A stretch of 64,000 nt of DNA, taken from positions 5,179-69,178 of the forward strand of contig JBNLFS010000148.1 of assembly GCA_050305635.1 (NCBI GenBank), read 5' to 3'. The notes below the pieces were generated by a model. It saw only the letters and a program-made list of their open reading frames with translations. It did no database searches and had not been told where the DNA came from. Every line of letters starts with the position of its first letter. Positions within the stretch are counted from its first letter, which is position 1. The translations under genes and the position numbers were made by a program. Positions 34,553-44,088 of the stretch are shown one piece after another. The DNA is from Thiodiazotropha sp050305635 (GTDB lineage Bacteria; Pseudomonadota; Gammaproteobacteria; Chromatiales; Chromatiaceae).

Positions 34553-36496
34553 TTAAACCTTGAATTGCAGCACGATGCCTTTCAACTCCTCGCCCAGGTG
34601 CGCCAGTTCCTGGCTTGCCCGCAACGTCTCCTCGCTGCCGTTTGACGCCTTGTTCGACAGCTCCTCCATATGCGCCACGGAATTATCGATACCTTTCACC
34701 GCGGCCGATTGCTGCTCAGAGGATGATGCGATGTGAGTGTTGACCTCGGAGATCACCGACACGGAGTTGACGATATTAGTCAGGGAGATGCTGGCTTTCG
34801 AGGCTTTGTCCACCGTATCCTTGGCGCTCGCAACACTGTCTCCCATCACCTTTACCGCCTTGGCGGTACCTTCCTGGAGACCCTGGATGATCTTTTGAAT
34901 CTCTTCCGTGGACTGTTGCGTTCTGCTGGCCAGTGTTCTTACTTCATCGGCAACCACCGCGAAGCCACGCCCCTGCTCCCCGGCCCGGGCCGCTTCGATC
35001 GCCGCGTTCAATGCAAGCAGATTCGTCTGATCCGCAATCTCCCGGATCACACCCAGCACGGATCCGATGGCGACACTGTCCCGCTCGAGATTATTGATGA
35101 CATCGGCCGCACTCTCGACCTCGCTGGCGAGCGTTGAAATAGCCTCCACTGTCTGTTTGACAACCGACTGGCCTTTATCGGCCTCGTTGTCGGCATCCCG
35201 GGCATTGGTTGCCGCGCGTTCACTGCTTGCCACGATGCCCTTGACGGAGTCTGACATCTCCATGACGGCATTCACGACCAGACGAACCTCATCATGCTGT
35301 TTGCTGATATCCGCGTTACTGCGCTCGGCAATGGTCTTGAGCCGTTCTGCCGCCGAAGCCAGCTCCTGGGTCGATGCCCCCGCCTTGATAATGCTTTTCT
35401 GTATTCGCTCGACGAACCCGTTGAAGGCCGAAGCAAGCCGGTCGATTTCCGTATCACCCTTTACCGGCAAACGCTGGGTCAGGTCACCGTCACCCGATGA
35501 GATGTCGTTCATGGCGGCGGCCAGGGTGTTTACGGGTCTCAGGATTCTCAACAGCACAAAGCCGCTGATCGCCGCGAGGACGACAATGCCCGCGATCAGC
35601 AAAACACCGGTTTGACTCACAACCAGTTGACTCGAGGTGTTCGAAATCGTCTCTTCAGCGGTGTCGTTGGATGTCTGATTCTCGGCCAGAAGCGTCTGGT
35701 TCACCCCTTTCAGCTTGGCGAGTATGTCCCCTGATTCTGTCAGCATGACCTCCCGCACCTTGTCCCGACTCGAAGCGATCATCGCTTTATAGCGGGCATC
35801 CGCGGCCTCGACCTCCTGTTTCACCCGCTCAAAGGAGATGCCGAGAATGATGGAACCCACCACTTCGTTGTCCAGCCGTAACTCCTTTTTAACTTCACGA
35901 ACATCCTGGTCACTCGCACCAGCCGATATCACCTTGTCGATGGGCGTGCGCCCCTGGCCACTTTGCAGAAGCGCTTGCACCTTGGGATTCCCCCGGTCCA
36001 GGTAGCGGGTCAGAGCACGACCCTCCTTGTTGAAATAGACCGCGTAGACCACCTGCGGATTTCTGTTGGCGATCTTCACATAGCCGATAAGGGTCGCGAA
36101 CTTGTTGCTGAGAATGGGTTCCACAGCGACTTCCGCGAGCATGTCCGCCAAGGCATCCACAGACTCAAGGACATTCTTGGTGTAGATTTCCCGGGATGTT
36201 TTCAGTTCCTGATCCAAATTGGTTTCAAGGTAACCGCCCAGCGATTCACCCGCATTCTGCGCCATCGCCTGAATCGAGTTACCCACGACCTCAAGACTGT
36301 CATCCAGGGAACTCTGCATCTGCTGCTGTTTCACCTGAAGCGTGTCGATCACGCCACTTTTCAGCTCTCCGATACTGCTGATACCGAGATAAACCGATAT
36401 CGCAGAGAGACCCACCACCGCGGCTCCAACAGCAGCAATCGTGAGCACAAACAGCTTACCTTTCAATTGCGCCGTAATGTGCGTGTTGTCTTTCAT
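34553..36496 (-). CDS. Methyl-accepting chemotaxis protein (paired with PhnD-like protein)
   Basis: 647 residues from the ATG at 36496 (MKDNTHITAQLKGKLF); a TTG 63 bases earlier is less likely. TM1 (about 15–38) and TM2 (about 300–322) flank a periplasmic domain of about 260 residues, helical at both ends with a Cache-like middle (KFATLIGYVKIANRNPQVVYAVYFNKEGR). HAMP and a full signalling domain with the canonical NLLALNAAIEAARAGEQG tip follow. The gene lies 139 bases downstream of a PhnD-like binding protein on the same strand, repeating the arrangement at 13.8–16.4 kb. Part of its 3' end is duplicated at 29436–29525. Confidence 0.92.
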   Translation of the reverse strand: MKDNTHITAQLKGKLFVLTIAAVGAAVVGLSAISVYLGISSIGELKSGVIDTLQVKQQQMQSSLDDSLEVVGNSIQAMAQNAGESLGGYLETNLDQELKTSREIYTKNVLESVDALADMLAEVAVEPILSNKFATLIGYVKIANRNPQVVYAVYFNKEGRALTRYLDRGNPKVQALLQSGQGRTPIDKVISAGASDQDVREVKKELRLDNEVVGSIILGISFERVKQEVEAADARYKAMIASSRDKVREVMLTESGDILAKLKGVNQTLLAENQTSNDTAEETISNTSSQLVVSQTGVLLIAGIVVLAAISGFVLLRILRPVNTLAAAMNDISSGDGDLTQRLPVKGDTEIDRLASAFNGFVERIQKSIIKAGASTQELASAAERLKTIAERSNADISKQHDEVRLVVNAVMEMSDSVKGIVASSERAATNARDADNEADKGQSVVKQTVEAISTLASEVESAADVINNLERDSVAIGSVLGVIREIADQTNLLALNAAIEAARAGEQGRGFAVVADEVRTLASRTQQSTEEIQKIIQGLQEGTAKAVKVMGDSVASAKDTVDKASKASISLTNIVNSVSVISEVNTHIASSSEQQSAAVKGIDNSVAHMEELSNKASNGSEETLRASQELAHLGEELKGIVLQFKV

Positions 36497-36635
36497 AACC
36501 ACACTACCCTTGCTTGTGAACCAGGCTCGATTCGAATCACGATCGCTTGTGAATTCCAAATCGAGTTAACCAACCGACCGCCCGGCATTCTCACACCTAT
36601 GATTGAACCGGTGAGACTCTGCGGTGCCTATCCGA

Positions 36636-37535
36636 TCACTCAGAGTATGCACCCACCTTGAGCAGTTTTTGCAGCGCCTCGACGCCACTGTAGTCCAGCG
36701 GCTTTGCCCAACCGACAATCTTTGCATTCTTGGCCGCGGGATCATCCGACTTCAGCGTCAGAAGCGCCTCGACGACCCGACCTGCGGCGGCGTCATCCGT
36801 CGCAGCAACTTTGGCAAATGGCCATTCCGGATAGAGTGCGGTGCTGATGACAAAAGGGAAATCATCGTATTTCTTAGACGCGATGATCTTGAACTCCGAC
36901 AGACCGATATCGCCCGCCGCAGCCATTCGCTCAAGGGTATCGGTGCGAACGGTTCCCGCATCCACGGTACCGTTCTGTATGGCGTATACCACGTTGTCGT
37001 GTTTTCCACCGAACTCCACTTTGGAGAAGTCCTTCATGGGATCGATACCGGAATCGAGAAACTCCTTGTAGGCCATCTGCCAGCCACCGAAAGAACTTTC
37101 CTGCACCGCCATAAAGGATTTGCCTTTGACATCCTCAAGGCTGTTGATATCGTCGCGATCAACATAGGTCAGTATCACCCCACCAAAGGACTGGAGCGGT
37201 TTACCCTGGCGTGAATTGATCATGGTCGCGATCGCTTTGCTGCCGTACTTGACCTGCGCGGTCACGAACATGGATGAATTCACCAGAAAATAATCAACCT
37301 TGCCATCCTGTATCGCAGGCATCACCTCGGTGAAGTCCAGAGGCACCACGGTAAAACTGTCTCCCGGGACTTTTTCAGTCAGGTAGCTACCCAGCGCCCC
37401 CCAGGTGGAGATTGCCTTGGACGCGCCGTTCTTGGCCAAAACCCCGATTTTGTACTCACCGGCCATGGCGCTGTTCAGAGCAGACACCGAGATCATCAGC
37501 GCGGAACCCAGGATCGATGCGATAATTTTATTCAT
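36636..37535 (-). CDS. PhnD-like periplasmic substrate-binding protein
   Basis: 299 residues with a signal peptide (cleavage near AMA-GE). The mature sequence starts YKIGVLAKNGASKAISTWGALGSYL and contains VQESSFGGWQMAYKEF and VDAGTVRTDTLERMAAAGD, nearly the same motifs as the N-terminal domain of the HD-GYP protein at 29.8–34 kb. No transporter permease or ATPase accompanies it; the next gene downstream is a chemoreceptor. Inferred: a soluble ligand-presenting protein for chemotaxis. Ligand unknown. Confidence 0.88.
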   Translation of the reverse strand: MNKIIASILGSALMISVSALNSAMAGEYKIGVLAKNGASKAISTWGALGSYLTEKVPGDSFTVVPLDFTEVMPAIQDGKVDYFLVNSSMFVTAQVKYGSKAIATMINSRQGKPLQSFGGVILTYVDRDDINSLEDVKGKSFMAVQESSFGGWQMAYKEFLDSGIDPMKDFSKVEFGGKHDNVVYAIQNGTVDAGTVRTDTLERMAAAGDIGLSEFKIIASKKYDDFPFVISTALYPEWPFAKVAATDDAAAGRVVEALLTLKSDDPAAKNAKIVGWAKPLDYSGVEALQKLLKVGAYSE

Positions 37536-37891
37536 GTAACCTCCAACCCTCTGTTATTGACGTAGCATTAAATGACTGAGCACAAGTTTTTCTCATGCCT
37601 TCCGATGTGGCAGCGGCAGCTGTGTTCGCCCGCCAGACGGACATGGCGTTAAGGCTTTGCAGGAAAAACGATAAGTGCCACATATCTAAATATAGTAATA
37701 ACTACACCTTCGACCATTGTTCAGTAAACTTTAAGTCATTCTATTCTTACGCCCGTTCTCACCGCACAAACCAGGCACCCGGACACAGCCATGGGTTCAT
37801 GCGCTGCCACCGTAACACACCAGAACTGTCAACTATTGCCAACGACAAACAAATCCAATAGGGTGACAGCCAGCCAAACCAGCCAGACCCC
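37536..37891. other. Divergent promoter region
   Basis: 356 bases between the minus-strand binding protein and the plus-strand ABC exporter operon. It is AT-rich in the middle. No gene, repeat or clear operator was seen, and the ABC gene lacks an obvious ribosome site. Confidence 0.4.
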
Positions 37892-38815
37892 ATGATTCGA
37901 CTGCAACACATCGACTATCACTATCCGCAGTGCCCTCCCCTGTTCTCCGGGCTTGACCTCGACATCGCGCAGGGCAGCCTGTTCGGATTACTTGGGCCCA
38001 ACGGCGCCGGTAAAACCACCCTGATCTCCCTGATGACCGGTCAACGCACACCTCATGGGGGTGATGTACGAATCGGCGGGCTCGACTACCGTACGCACCG
38101 CAAAACCATCCTCGGCTCGCTGGCCCACATCCCCCAGGACTACGCCTTCTATCCCCAGCTCAGCGCATTGGAGAATCTGCAGTTTTTCTCCGGCCTCTAC
38201 CCTGGGATGCGTCAGCAGCGTGCGCAGCGGATCGACCTGGCGTTGCAGATCACGGGGCTGACTGAGCATGCCCGTCGTCCGGCAAAGCAGTTCTCCGGGG
38301 GGCTCAAGCGGCGTCTCAATCTGGCCATTGGACTGCTCAACCAGCCTCGTCTGATCTTCCTCGACGAACCCACCGTGGGCATCGATCCGCAATCGCGCCA
38401 CTTCATCCTGGCCTCGATCCGCAAACTCAATGAAGCCGGCAGCACCATCGTCTACACCAGCCACTATATGGAGGAAATCGAGCAGCTCTGCGACCGGGTG
38501 GCGATCATCGATCACGGGCGGATTCTTGAGCAGGGCACGCTGAGCGATCTGCTCGGGAAGCACCCCCTACTAAGGATCGAGCTTGACCCCCAGACGCCCG
38601 AGGAACCGCTGCTACAGCTCGAAGCAGACCTCTCCCGGTTGGGACTGAGCCGCTCCCGGCATGCCTTCATCGGCCACCCGGAGGGCGTCGATGATCTGCC
38701 GGCACTGCTACGCCTGTGCGGCGAACGGGGGATCCGTGTCACCGGCCTCAGTTACGGCAGGCAGGACCTGGAGAAGCGCTTTTTCGAACTGACCCACACC
38801 CACCTCAGGGACTGA
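37892..38815 (+). CDS. ABC-2 type exporter ATPase
   Basis: 307 residues. Walker A is GPNGAGKTTLISL (about 34–46), the signature is FSGGLKRRLNLAIGLL, and Walker B is LIFLDEPTVGID; an H-loop His follows in YTSHYMEEIEQL. The C-terminal ~80 residues form the usual extension of drug/lipid exporter ATPases of the DrrA/NodI kind. It pairs with the permease gene 7 bases downstream and heads an operon with ACP and ketosynthase genes, suggesting export of the acyl product made there. Confidence 0.93.
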   Translation: MIRLQHIDYHYPQCPPLFSGLDLDIAQGSLFGLLGPNGAGKTTLISLMTGQRTPHGGDVRIGGLDYRTHRKTILGSLAHIPQDYAFYPQLSALENLQFFSGLYPGMRQQRAQRIDLALQITGLTEHARRPAKQFSGGLKRRLNLAIGLLNQPRLIFLDEPTVGIDPQSRHFILASIRKLNEAGSTIVYTSHYMEEIEQLCDRVAIIDHGRILEQGTLSDLLGKHPLLRIELDPQTPEEPLLQLEADLSRLGLSRSRHAFIGHPEGVDDLPALLRLCGERGIRVTGLSYGRQDLEKRFFELTHTHLRD

Positions 38816-38822
38816 CCCCGGC

Positions 38823-40016
38823 ATGCTCCTGTCCGTAATTCAAAAAGAGATTCGCCTGGTGCTTAAGGACCCGCATGCGCTGCTGGTGCTGTTTCTCCTG
38901 CCGGTGGTGTTCATCCTGATCATGTCCCTGGCCCTGCAGGATCGCATGAGCGGAGACAGCCAGAGCCATCCCAAGGTGGGGCTGTGGGTGGAGGAGCCCG
39001 CCGCGCTGGAACCGGATCTGCGCGCCCGCTTCGAGGCCCTGGATGGTCTCAGTGTGATTGCGGCTCCAGAGCGCGAGACATTATTGCAGCAACTGGACCG
39101 GGGGGATTATCTGGCGGTCATCCTACTGCCAAGGGGATTTTCCGCCACCCTGTCGAATCCTCGCAGTGCGGATGCGGACAAGTTGCAGATCATCTATGCC
39201 CCCAGCCTGCCCGCCTCTCTGCGCCGCTCTATCCTCGGATCCGTGCGCGAGGCCCTGGGCGCCGCCCAGGTGAGGCGGCTGTTTACCTACGACGACATCA
39301 GCGAGGCGGAGCGTCAGAGCCGCATCGACCACCTGCTCGGGCGCACCCTGGTGGTGACCCGCTCCCGGGGCGATGCCGACTCGAGCCCGCCGAACTCGGT
39401 GCAACAGAGCGTCCCCGCCTGGCTGATTTTCTCCATGTACTTCGTGGTCCTGCCGATCGCCACCACCCTGTTGACCGAACGTCAGCAGGGTACCCTGCAG
39501 CGACTGCGCACCCTGCCGGTCTCCGGCTCAGTGCTGCTGCTGGGCAAGCTGATTCCCTACCTGATCATCAATCTGATCCAGGCAGCGCTGATGCTGCTGG
39601 TGGGCATCCACCTGGTGCCCCTGCTGACCGGCGAGGGTCTGCAGCTGGGCGCCAATGCCTGGCTGCTGCTGCCTCTGATCCTGGCGGTCAGCCTGTCGGC
39701 GATCAGTTTCGCGCTGCTGATCGCGACCCGCGCCAGAACCAGCGAGCAGGCCACCACCCTGGGCGGCATCAGTAATCTGATCCTGGCCGCCATTGGTGGT
39801 ATCATGGTGCCCACTTTCGTGATGCCCGAACTGATGCAGCATATCGCCGCGCTCTCGCCCATGAACTGGGCGCTGGAGGGATTTTTCGCGGTCCTGTTGC
39901 GCCAGGATAATGGGGCTCAGGTCGGCCCGGAGATCCTCAAGCTGCTGGCGCTCTCGGGTATCCTGTTTTCACTGGCACTCTACTCCTATCGCGAACTGAC
40001 GGACGGCAAAGCATGA
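38823..40016 (+). CDS. ABC-2 type exporter permease
   Basis: 397 residues. One N-terminal TM (about 18–38) is followed by a large extracytoplasmic region (about 40–195) and five C-terminal TM segments (about 205–390), the standard ABC2_membrane_3 layout. PVSGSVLLLGKLIPYLIINLIQAALM and PMNWALEGFFAVLLR are typical. The stop codon overlaps the ATG of the acyl carrier protein gene by four bases, tying export and synthesis to one transcript. Confidence 0.9.
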   Translation: MLLSVIQKEIRLVLKDPHALLVLFLLPVVFILIMSLALQDRMSGDSQSHPKVGLWVEEPAALEPDLRARFEALDGLSVIAAPERETLLQQLDRGDYLAVILLPRGFSATLSNPRSADADKLQIIYAPSLPASLRRSILGSVREALGAAQVRRLFTYDDISEAERQSRIDHLLGRTLVVTRSRGDADSSPPNSVQQSVPAWLIFSMYFVVLPIATTLLTERQQGTLQRLRTLPVSGSVLLLGKLIPYLIINLIQAALMLLVGIHLVPLLTGEGLQLGANAWLLLPLILAVSLSAISFALLIATRARTSEQATTLGGISNLILAAIGGIMVPTFVMPELMQHIAALSPMNWALEGFFAVLLRQDNGAQVGPEILKLLALSGILFSLALYSYRELTDGKA

Positions 40017-40282
40017 AAGGTTCAATGGACACACAGTTCAAGCTGGAACTCAAACAGATGATCGTGGACGAGTGCCGACTGGATGAATTCACAGCGGAGG
40101 ACATCAAGGATGATGAATACCTGGCCGGTCCCGAGGCGCGTTTTGGGCTCGATTCCATCGACATGTTGCAGGTGATTGTGACCATCAAGAACCGTTACGG
40201 GGTACACATTCAGAACGATGCGGACTCTCGACAGATACTCGCCACGATCGACAATCTGGCGGATTTTCTGCACCCGGAATAA
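40013..40282 (+). CDS. Acyl carrier protein
   Basis: 89 residues (85 if the internal ATG at 40025, preceded by AAAGG, is used). The phosphopantetheine serine is in RFGLDSIDMLQVIVTIKNRYGV, a DSI variant of the normal DSL. It is a dedicated carrier for the ketosynthases next to it, not the housekeeping AcpP, whose usual neighbours (fabD, fabG, fabF) are absent. Confidence 0.9.
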   Translation: MKGSMDTQFKLELKQMIVDECRLDEFTAEDIKDDEYLAGPEARFGLDSIDMLQVIVTIKNRYGVHIQNDADSRQILATIDNLADFLHPE

Positions 40283-40324
40283 CCGATCCTCGGGACAAAC
40301 CTGTCCCGGGCTTCCCATCAGAAG

Positions 40325-41479
40325 ATGATCCCGCAGCGGCTTCCCATCACCGGCATGGCATGCGCCTCCCACCTGGGCGAAAGCCTCGGGGGCTTGCCTG
40401 CGTCCGCCGACCCAGGCAACGACTACACACCGCCGCGCATCACCCTGGCCTCCACCGGACTCGAGGTGCCCTACTACACCATCGACCGCAACCTGGAAGA
40501 TGAAAACCGCCTCTTCGGAATCCTTTACAATGTGGTCGAACGAGCCCTGGAGCGCAGCGGACTCTCCCCCGAGGAACGGCGCCACACCGGAGTGTTCATC
40601 GGCTCCTCCAGCTACGATCTGAGGCAGAGTGAAATCGTCTATCAGAGACAGCTCGCGGCGGCCGACCCGGATGCCCTGCCGATGCCCTACACCGGTTACA
40701 ACCGCCTGGGCGCGGCCCTCTGCGAACGCTTTTCAATCGGCGGCGAACCCTTCAATCTCAACACCGCCTGCACCTCCAGCGCGAATGCCCTGCTGCTCGC
40801 CCACAGCATGCTGCGGCAGGAAAAATACCGACATGCCCTGGTGATCGGCATCGAGCTGTACAACGAAACCACCATCACCGGCTTCTCCGGTCTGCAACTG
40901 ATCGCCGAGCGGCGCATTGCCCCCTTTGATGCCCAGCGCGACGGCATTCTGTTGGGGGAGTCCTGCTCCGCCCTGGTGCTGAGCGGGCGGCACGCGACAG
41001 CAGCCGGGACCGGTCTGTATGTGCACGGAGGCGGCAGCAGTTTCGATCCCTACAGCATCACCACTTCCAACCCGGACGGTTCGACCATCGCTCAGGCCCT
41101 GGAAAACGCCCTGCAACGCACCGGTGTCGACCGGCGTCAGATTCTGGCCATCAAGACCCACGGTACCGGCACCCGCATGAACGACGCCTCGGAATCCCGG
41201 GGCATCATCAGCGTATTCGGCCCGGACACTCCGCCGATCACCGCCCTGAAACCCTATGTCGGACACACCCTGGGGGCCTGCGGCACCCTGGAACTGATCC
41301 TTTTCGGTCAGGCCCTGCGGGAAGGCTGGCTGCCCGGGACACTCAACCTGGACGAGCCGGACCCGGAACTCGAGCTGATCCCCATAACTGAAAACCGGGA
41401 GGCGCAGGCGGGATTCTACCTGCTGAATTTCTTCGGTTTCGGTGGCAGCAACACCGTGATCGTGTTGGAGAAGACCTGA
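40325..41479 (+). CDS. Beta-ketoacyl-ACP synthase (FabF/KS-like)
   Basis: 384 residues, slightly short for the FabF family. The catalytic triad is complete: Cys in NTACTSSANALLLA (about 150), His in KTHGTGTRMND (about 278) and His in KPYVGHTLGACGTLEL (about 315). It should condense malonyl-ACP with an acyl starter on the neighbouring ACP. The downstream gene, overlapping by one base, is a second ketosynthase-like protein lacking the Cys, reminiscent of KS/chain-length-factor pairs of type II polyketide systems. Confidence 0.9.
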   Translation: MIPQRLPITGMACASHLGESLGGLPASADPGNDYTPPRITLASTGLEVPYYTIDRNLEDENRLFGILYNVVERALERSGLSPEERRHTGVFIGSSSYDLRQSEIVYQRQLAAADPDALPMPYTGYNRLGAALCERFSIGGEPFNLNTACTSSANALLLAHSMLRQEKYRHALVIGIELYNETTITGFSGLQLIAERRIAPFDAQRDGILLGESCSALVLSGRHATAAGTGLYVHGGGSSFDPYSITTSNPDGSTIAQALENALQRTGVDRRQILAIKTHGTGTRMNDASESRGIISVFGPDTPPITALKPYVGHTLGACGTLELILFGQALREGWLPGTLNLDEPDPELELIPITENREAQAGFYLLNFFGFGGSNTVIVLEKT

Positions 41480-42402
41480 TGGAACTCAATCTGCCCCTGT
41501 ATGGCTTCGGCGGTTTCAGCCAGTGCATCAGAGACCAGCTCCCGGAATTGAACGAGCCCCTCAAAGCGATCCCCCTCAAGCCGCCCCGGCGTTCGGACCG
41601 GCTGACCCAGTTGAGTCTGCTCGGCCTGGCCGCCACCCCCGGACATGAGCACCTCAATCCGCACACCCAACTGATACTCGCCAGCGGCGACGCCAATCTG
41701 AGCAGCACCATTCAGAACAATGAACAGATCTTCGCCCAGCACAGCATCCCCAACCCCATCGCCTTCATCAACACGGTCAACAACTCCACCGCCTTTCATG
41801 TCAGCCAGGCCTTGCGCATCGGCGGCCAGGTGACCACAGTCTCCCGGGGCGACTGCTCGCTTGAGGCGGGATTTCAGATTGCCGACACCCTGAGACTGGA
41901 GCAGGACCTGCCGATTCTGCTGGGAGCCGTGGACGAGGTGCCGAATGAACCGGACCCGCATCGCCGTCGGCTCGGCCTGAGTCCCGGGGAGCCCCTGGCG
42001 GAGGGCAGTTTCTGGTTTCACTGCGGTCACCCGCAACACGCTGAACCGCCCCGGGCCTGGGTGCGTTTCTGTGGGCCGTTCGAGGATCCGGAGGCGCTGC
42101 CCGCCTGGTGCCGACAACAGCAAACAACCCACATCCTGACCGCCGACGGTATCGATGAACCACAGACGCTGATCAGCCGGTTGCCCGGGGAGTGGATCGC
42201 GCCGGCATCCGAGGGAATCATGCCAATTCAGAACGCCCTGCACCTGCAGAACTGGCTGGCCTGCGCGGGCCCCGGCGAACGCCTGATCATGATCAATCGG
42301 ACCCCGGGGAGCCGCCGATTGTGTGTGACCCTGGTCGAAATACCCGGGGGGGAGATCAATCCGGACCGCTGTTCCGACAGATCGGCGGATCAAGGTCCAT
42401 GA
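41479..42402 (+). CDS. Ketosynthase-like protein lacking the catalytic Cys
   Basis: 307 residues, resembling the N-terminal half of ketosynthases. Where KS proteins have TACSSS, this one has FINTVNNSTAFHVSQAL, so Cys is replaced by Asn, and the two active-site His motifs are not visible. It starts on the last base of the intact ketosynthase gene. Inferred role: a non-catalytic partner setting chain length or stabilising a heterodimer, as chain-length factors do. It belongs with the 'beta-ketoacyl synthase-like N-terminal' proteins found in aryl-polyene/flexirubin clusters. Confidence 0.75.
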   Translation: MELNLPLYGFGGFSQCIRDQLPELNEPLKAIPLKPPRRSDRLTQLSLLGLAATPGHEHLNPHTQLILASGDANLSSTIQNNEQIFAQHSIPNPIAFINTVNNSTAFHVSQALRIGGQVTTVSRGDCSLEAGFQIADTLRLEQDLPILLGAVDEVPNEPDPHRRRLGLSPGEPLAEGSFWFHCGHPQHAEPPRAWVRFCGPFEDPEALPAWCRQQQTTHILTADGIDEPQTLISRLPGEWIAPASEGIMPIQNALHLQNWLACAGPGERLIMINRTPGSRRLCVTLVEIPGGEINPDRCSDRSADQGP

Positions 42403-42475
42403 TCCCGGGCCGATAACCCTCTCAAGCCCGACCCCGCAGCCAGTCTGAACCGTTCCCAGGAAGGAGTATCCCGCA

Positions 42476-43930
42476 GTGGACGCCCGCGACCCGTCATCCG
42501 CACTCATGCAAGACCTGCGCAACAATCTGAACGCCGGAGTGCGCCTGGCGACCGGAATGCGCGTCACGCGCAATGATTTCGTTATCAACTTCGACCAGGG
42601 ACTGGCGCTGATGCTGGTCATGATCAGCCTTGAGGTGCTGATCGACACCCTGGGCACGGAGTACCCCGCGAGCTATTCGGGTTACGGGCTCAATTATCTG
42701 GCTGCGGTATATCTGTTCGACCTGATGCTGATGCTCCTGGTGGCGCGCCTGGCCGGAGCCGGTCCCCGGCAGACCGGCGGCCTGGTGATCGCCAACCTGG
42801 CATTCACACCGGTCTACCTGGTGGTTTCGCATCTGCTGTCCAACCGCATCGCCGACAGCGAGCTGAACCCCGCGGGACTGTGGTTGGTGTGGCTCCTGCC
42901 GGTGGTCTGGCAACTGCTGATTCTGGTGCGGCTGCTGCAGCTGTTCATCGACCTGCCCAGGCGTCGCGCCGCAGCGCTGGCGATTCTGAACATCGGACTC
43001 GGTATCACCAGCTTGTGGCTGCTGCCCCACACCCAGCTCTGGTACAGCGATGAGCCGGACACGGCGGACAGCCCCTACGCCCGACTCTACGAGCTCAGTA
43101 TGGAGGACCTGTTCTACGACCAGCCGCAGATGCTGCAATCGGCCCTGGCGGGGATCGAGCCCCAGCGTCCCGGGGTGGCGGACCTGTATCTGCTGGCAAT
43201 GGGCGGATACGGTCTGGAGAAGGTGTTTCTCAACGAGGTGGAGTTCGTGCGACAACTGTTCGACCAGCGCTTCGACACCCGGGGACACTCCCTGATCCTG
43301 GTCAACAACATCGATACCGTGAGCCGCTACCCCCTGGCCAACCGCCACAACCTGCGCGATGCCCTCGCCAGCCTGGGCTCACACATGGATACCGAAGAGG
43401 ATGTATTGTTCCTGTTCATGACCTCCCATGGGAGTAAAAGTCACCGCTTTTCGGTCAATTTCGGACCCATCCGGTTGGATGACCTGACCCCGCAACAGGT
43501 ACGCCAGGCCCTCGACGATGCGGGCATTCACTGGCGCATCATCCTGGTATCGAGCTGTTACTCGGGCGGGTTCATCGAAGCCCTCAAGGACCCCAACACC
43601 CTGATCATAACCGCCGCCGCTCCCGATCGGACCTCGTTTGGCTGCGGCGCGGAGAGCGAGTTCACCGATTTCGGCACCGCCTATTTCAAGCATGGACTGG
43701 TGGAGAGCGCGAATTTCATCCACGCCTTCGATCTGGCCGAGACCTGGGTGGCGGACAAGGAGCAGCGGGAAAAACGCAAGCCATCCCTGCCGCAGCGATT
43801 CATCGGCGAAGCCATCGGCGAGAAACTCGCCTCGTGGCAACCGGAATCACCCCCCAGGGAGACCCGCCAGGCGGAACACTGCGCCCAGCACCCGGATCAG
43901 CCGTCCTGTCTCACACCGGGCCTGAAATAG
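42476..43930 (+). CDS. Membrane-anchored C13 (caspase-fold) peptidase
   Basis: 484 residues starting at a GTG with AGGAAGGAG eight bases upstream. The N-terminal ~190 residues hold about five TM segments. The rest is a C13-type (legumain/GPI8 clan CD) peptidase: the catalytic His is in LFLFMTSHGSKSHRF (about 318) and Cys in WRIILVSSCYSGGFIEAL (about 362). Clan CD enzymes cleave after a specific residue or act as transpeptidases. It lies 73 bases after the ketosynthase-like gene on the same strand. Its link to the acyl cluster is by position only; substrate unknown. Confidence 0.8.
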   Translation: MDARDPSSALMQDLRNNLNAGVRLATGMRVTRNDFVINFDQGLALMLVMISLEVLIDTLGTEYPASYSGYGLNYLAAVYLFDLMLMLLVARLAGAGPRQTGGLVIANLAFTPVYLVVSHLLSNRIADSELNPAGLWLVWLLPVVWQLLILVRLLQLFIDLPRRRAAALAILNIGLGITSLWLLPHTQLWYSDEPDTADSPYARLYELSMEDLFYDQPQMLQSALAGIEPQRPGVADLYLLAMGGYGLEKVFLNEVEFVRQLFDQRFDTRGHSLILVNNIDTVSRYPLANRHNLRDALASLGSHMDTEEDVLFLFMTSHGSKSHRFSVNFGPIRLDDLTPQQVRQALDDAGIHWRIILVSSCYSGGFIEALKDPNTLIITAAAPDRTSFGCGAESEFTDFGTAYFKHGLVESANFIHAFDLAETWVADKEQREKRKPSLPQRFIGEAIGEKLASWQPESPPRETRQAEHCAQHPDQPSCLTPGLK

Positions 43931-43933
43931 CAA

Positions 43934-44035
43934 CGTAGCCCGGGCGCGGCGCAGCGGAACCCGGGAACGCCCCACGGCGCTCAGCCTTCAGATCCTCAGG
44001 TTCCCGGGTTCCACTTCGTTTCACCCGGGCTACGC
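43934..44035. repeat. Inverted pair of GTAGCCCGGG repeats
   Basis: CGTAGCCCGGGCGCGGCGCAG… at 43934–43968 is the near reverse complement of GGTTCCCGGGTTCCACTTCG… at 43999–44035. The pair sits between two convergent operons and can form a hairpin, so it may act as a bidirectional terminator, although no T-run is present. A half of the CGTTCCCACGC family follows at about 44045–44060. Confidence 0.7.
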
Positions 44036-44088
44036 GCTCTCCATGCTCTGCGTGGGAATGTATACCTACTGCGGTATGGGTCACTGCA

